From NCBI GenBank assembly GCA_013697465.1, contig JACCWU010000328.1, positions 1 through 5,509 of the forward strand: a stretch of 5,509 bases of DNA. The letters are read 5' to 3'. A program made the translations under genes and the position numbers. Below the pieces are notes generated by a model, which was given only the letters and a program-made list of their open reading frames with translations, made no database searches and was not told where the DNA came from. This document shows, piece by piece, positions 5,126 to 5,509 of this stretch. Within the stretch, counting starts at the first letter, position 1; each line of letters opens with the position of its first letter. Origin of the DNA: Actinomycetota bacterium. Its GTDB lineage: Bacteria > Actinomycetota > Thermoleophilia > Gaiellales > Gaiellaceae.

Positions 5126-5509
5126 GTGATCGCGACCGTTCCGGGCCGTACCGGGCTCGCCGCGCACGGGATCGAGTCGCGCGGCGACATCCATTGGCGG
5201 CCGAGCACCTCGCAGCTCTACACGCACGCGGTCGCCGCCGGCGACGGGCAGATCGCAGAGGGCGGACCGCTCGTCGTGGATACAGGCGCGCACACCGGGC
5301 GCTCTCCCAAAGACAAGTTCATCGTGCGCGAGCCGGGCTCTGAGGACAGGATCTGGTGGAGCGACGTCAACGCCTCGATAACGCCGGCGCACTTCGAGCG
5401 CCTGCGTGAGAGGGTCGCCGCTCACCTGGGCGAGGGAGACGTCTACGTCGTCGACGCGTTCGCCGGGGCCGATCCTGCGCATCGGATCGCCGTGCGGATC
5501 GTCAGTGGG
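5126..5509 (+). CDS. pckA: Phosphoenolpyruvate carboxykinase (ATP), N-terminal part
   Basis: Cytosolic enzyme that converts oxaloacetate and ATP to phosphoenolpyruvate, carbon dioxide and ADP, the first committed step of gluconeogenesis. Only the first 128 codons lie in the window; the P-loop and metal-binding residues are beyond the end. The visible part is diagnostic: GGPLVVDTGAHTGRSPKDKFIVREPGSEDRIWW (46-78), with Arg59 of TGRSPKDK at the position that binds substrate in the E. coli enzyme, then YVVDAFAGADPAHRIAVRIV near the end. The ATP-type family carries this motif; the GTP-type does not. GTG at 5126 is the only plausible start: the frame upstream overlaps the ABC gene end and has no other start nearby. 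The ATG at 5100 is in another frame and stops after nine codons. No Shine-Dalgarno is visible before the GTG. The gene follows the ABC gene by 34 bases, but the two are functionally unrelated and need not be co-regulated. Confidence 0.93.
   Translation, partial: MIATVPGRTGLAAHGIESRGDIHWRPSTSQLYTHAVAAGDGQIAEGGPLVVDTGAHTGRSPKDKFIVREPGSEDRIWWSDVNASITPAHFERLRERVAAHLGEGDVYVVDAFAGADPAHRIAVRIVSG

Noticed and set aside
3090..5129. 679-codon plus-strand open frame overlapping the toxin and ABC genes
   Set aside because: Arg/Ala/Pro-rich shifted frame with no motifs; an artefact of high GC, where stop codons are rare.
5100..5129. ATG at 5100 as the start of pckA
   Set aside because: It is not in the pckA frame and ends after nine codons at 5127-5129.

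Overview
The window is very GC-rich, gene-dense bacterial chromosome with strong G/C preference at third codon positions. The gene set (Xer-type recombinases, a RecQ-like helicase, ATP-type PEP carboxykinase, an ABC exporter and a MazF-type toxin pair), the GTG starts and the apparent leaderless promoters suggest a high-GC actinobacterium, perhaps of the Thermoleophilia. The lineage is an inference from style and gene content. Nothing here proves it.

Left part (1-2570, minus strand): three co-directional genes read leftwards. First is a XerC-like tyrosine recombinase (2570 to 1737), then a XerD-like tyrosine recombinase (1700 to 789), then the N-terminal part of a RecQ-family DEAD/DEAH-type helicase that leaves the window at base 1. 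Gaps are 36 and about 53 bases, so they look like one DNA recombination/repair operon. Both recombinases keep the full catalytic set. The XerC-like one lacks about a dozen residues just before its HxxR motif. The helicase frame has no ATG, GTG or TTG before its conserved motifs.

Middle (2571-2666): a 96-base divergent intergenic region. It carries a good plus-strand promoter whose -10 lies six bases from an ATG (leaderless arrangement). A perfect 6-bp inverted repeat abuts the -35, and alternating TGTC/GACA half-sites run across the promoter, probably the operator of the toxin-antitoxin pair to its right.

Right part (2667-5509, plus strand): a ribbon-helix-helix antitoxin (2667-2933) overlaps a MazF/PemK-type toxin. 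The toxin's best start is a CTG at 2930, preceded by AAGGAG and overlapping the antitoxin stop as CTGA. Twenty-three bases further on lies a complete ABC exporter half-transporter (3262-5091), then the N-terminal third or less of ATP-dependent phosphoenolpyruvate carboxykinase (5126 to the window end). There is no visible terminator between these plus-strand genes, so read-through is possible.

I see no RNA gene, CRISPR array, insertion sequence or prophage. The most interesting signals are about gene starts and control (two candidate CTG starts, one with a good ribosome binding site; leaderless promoters; a tandem-half-site operator) and the shortened XerC-like recombinase.
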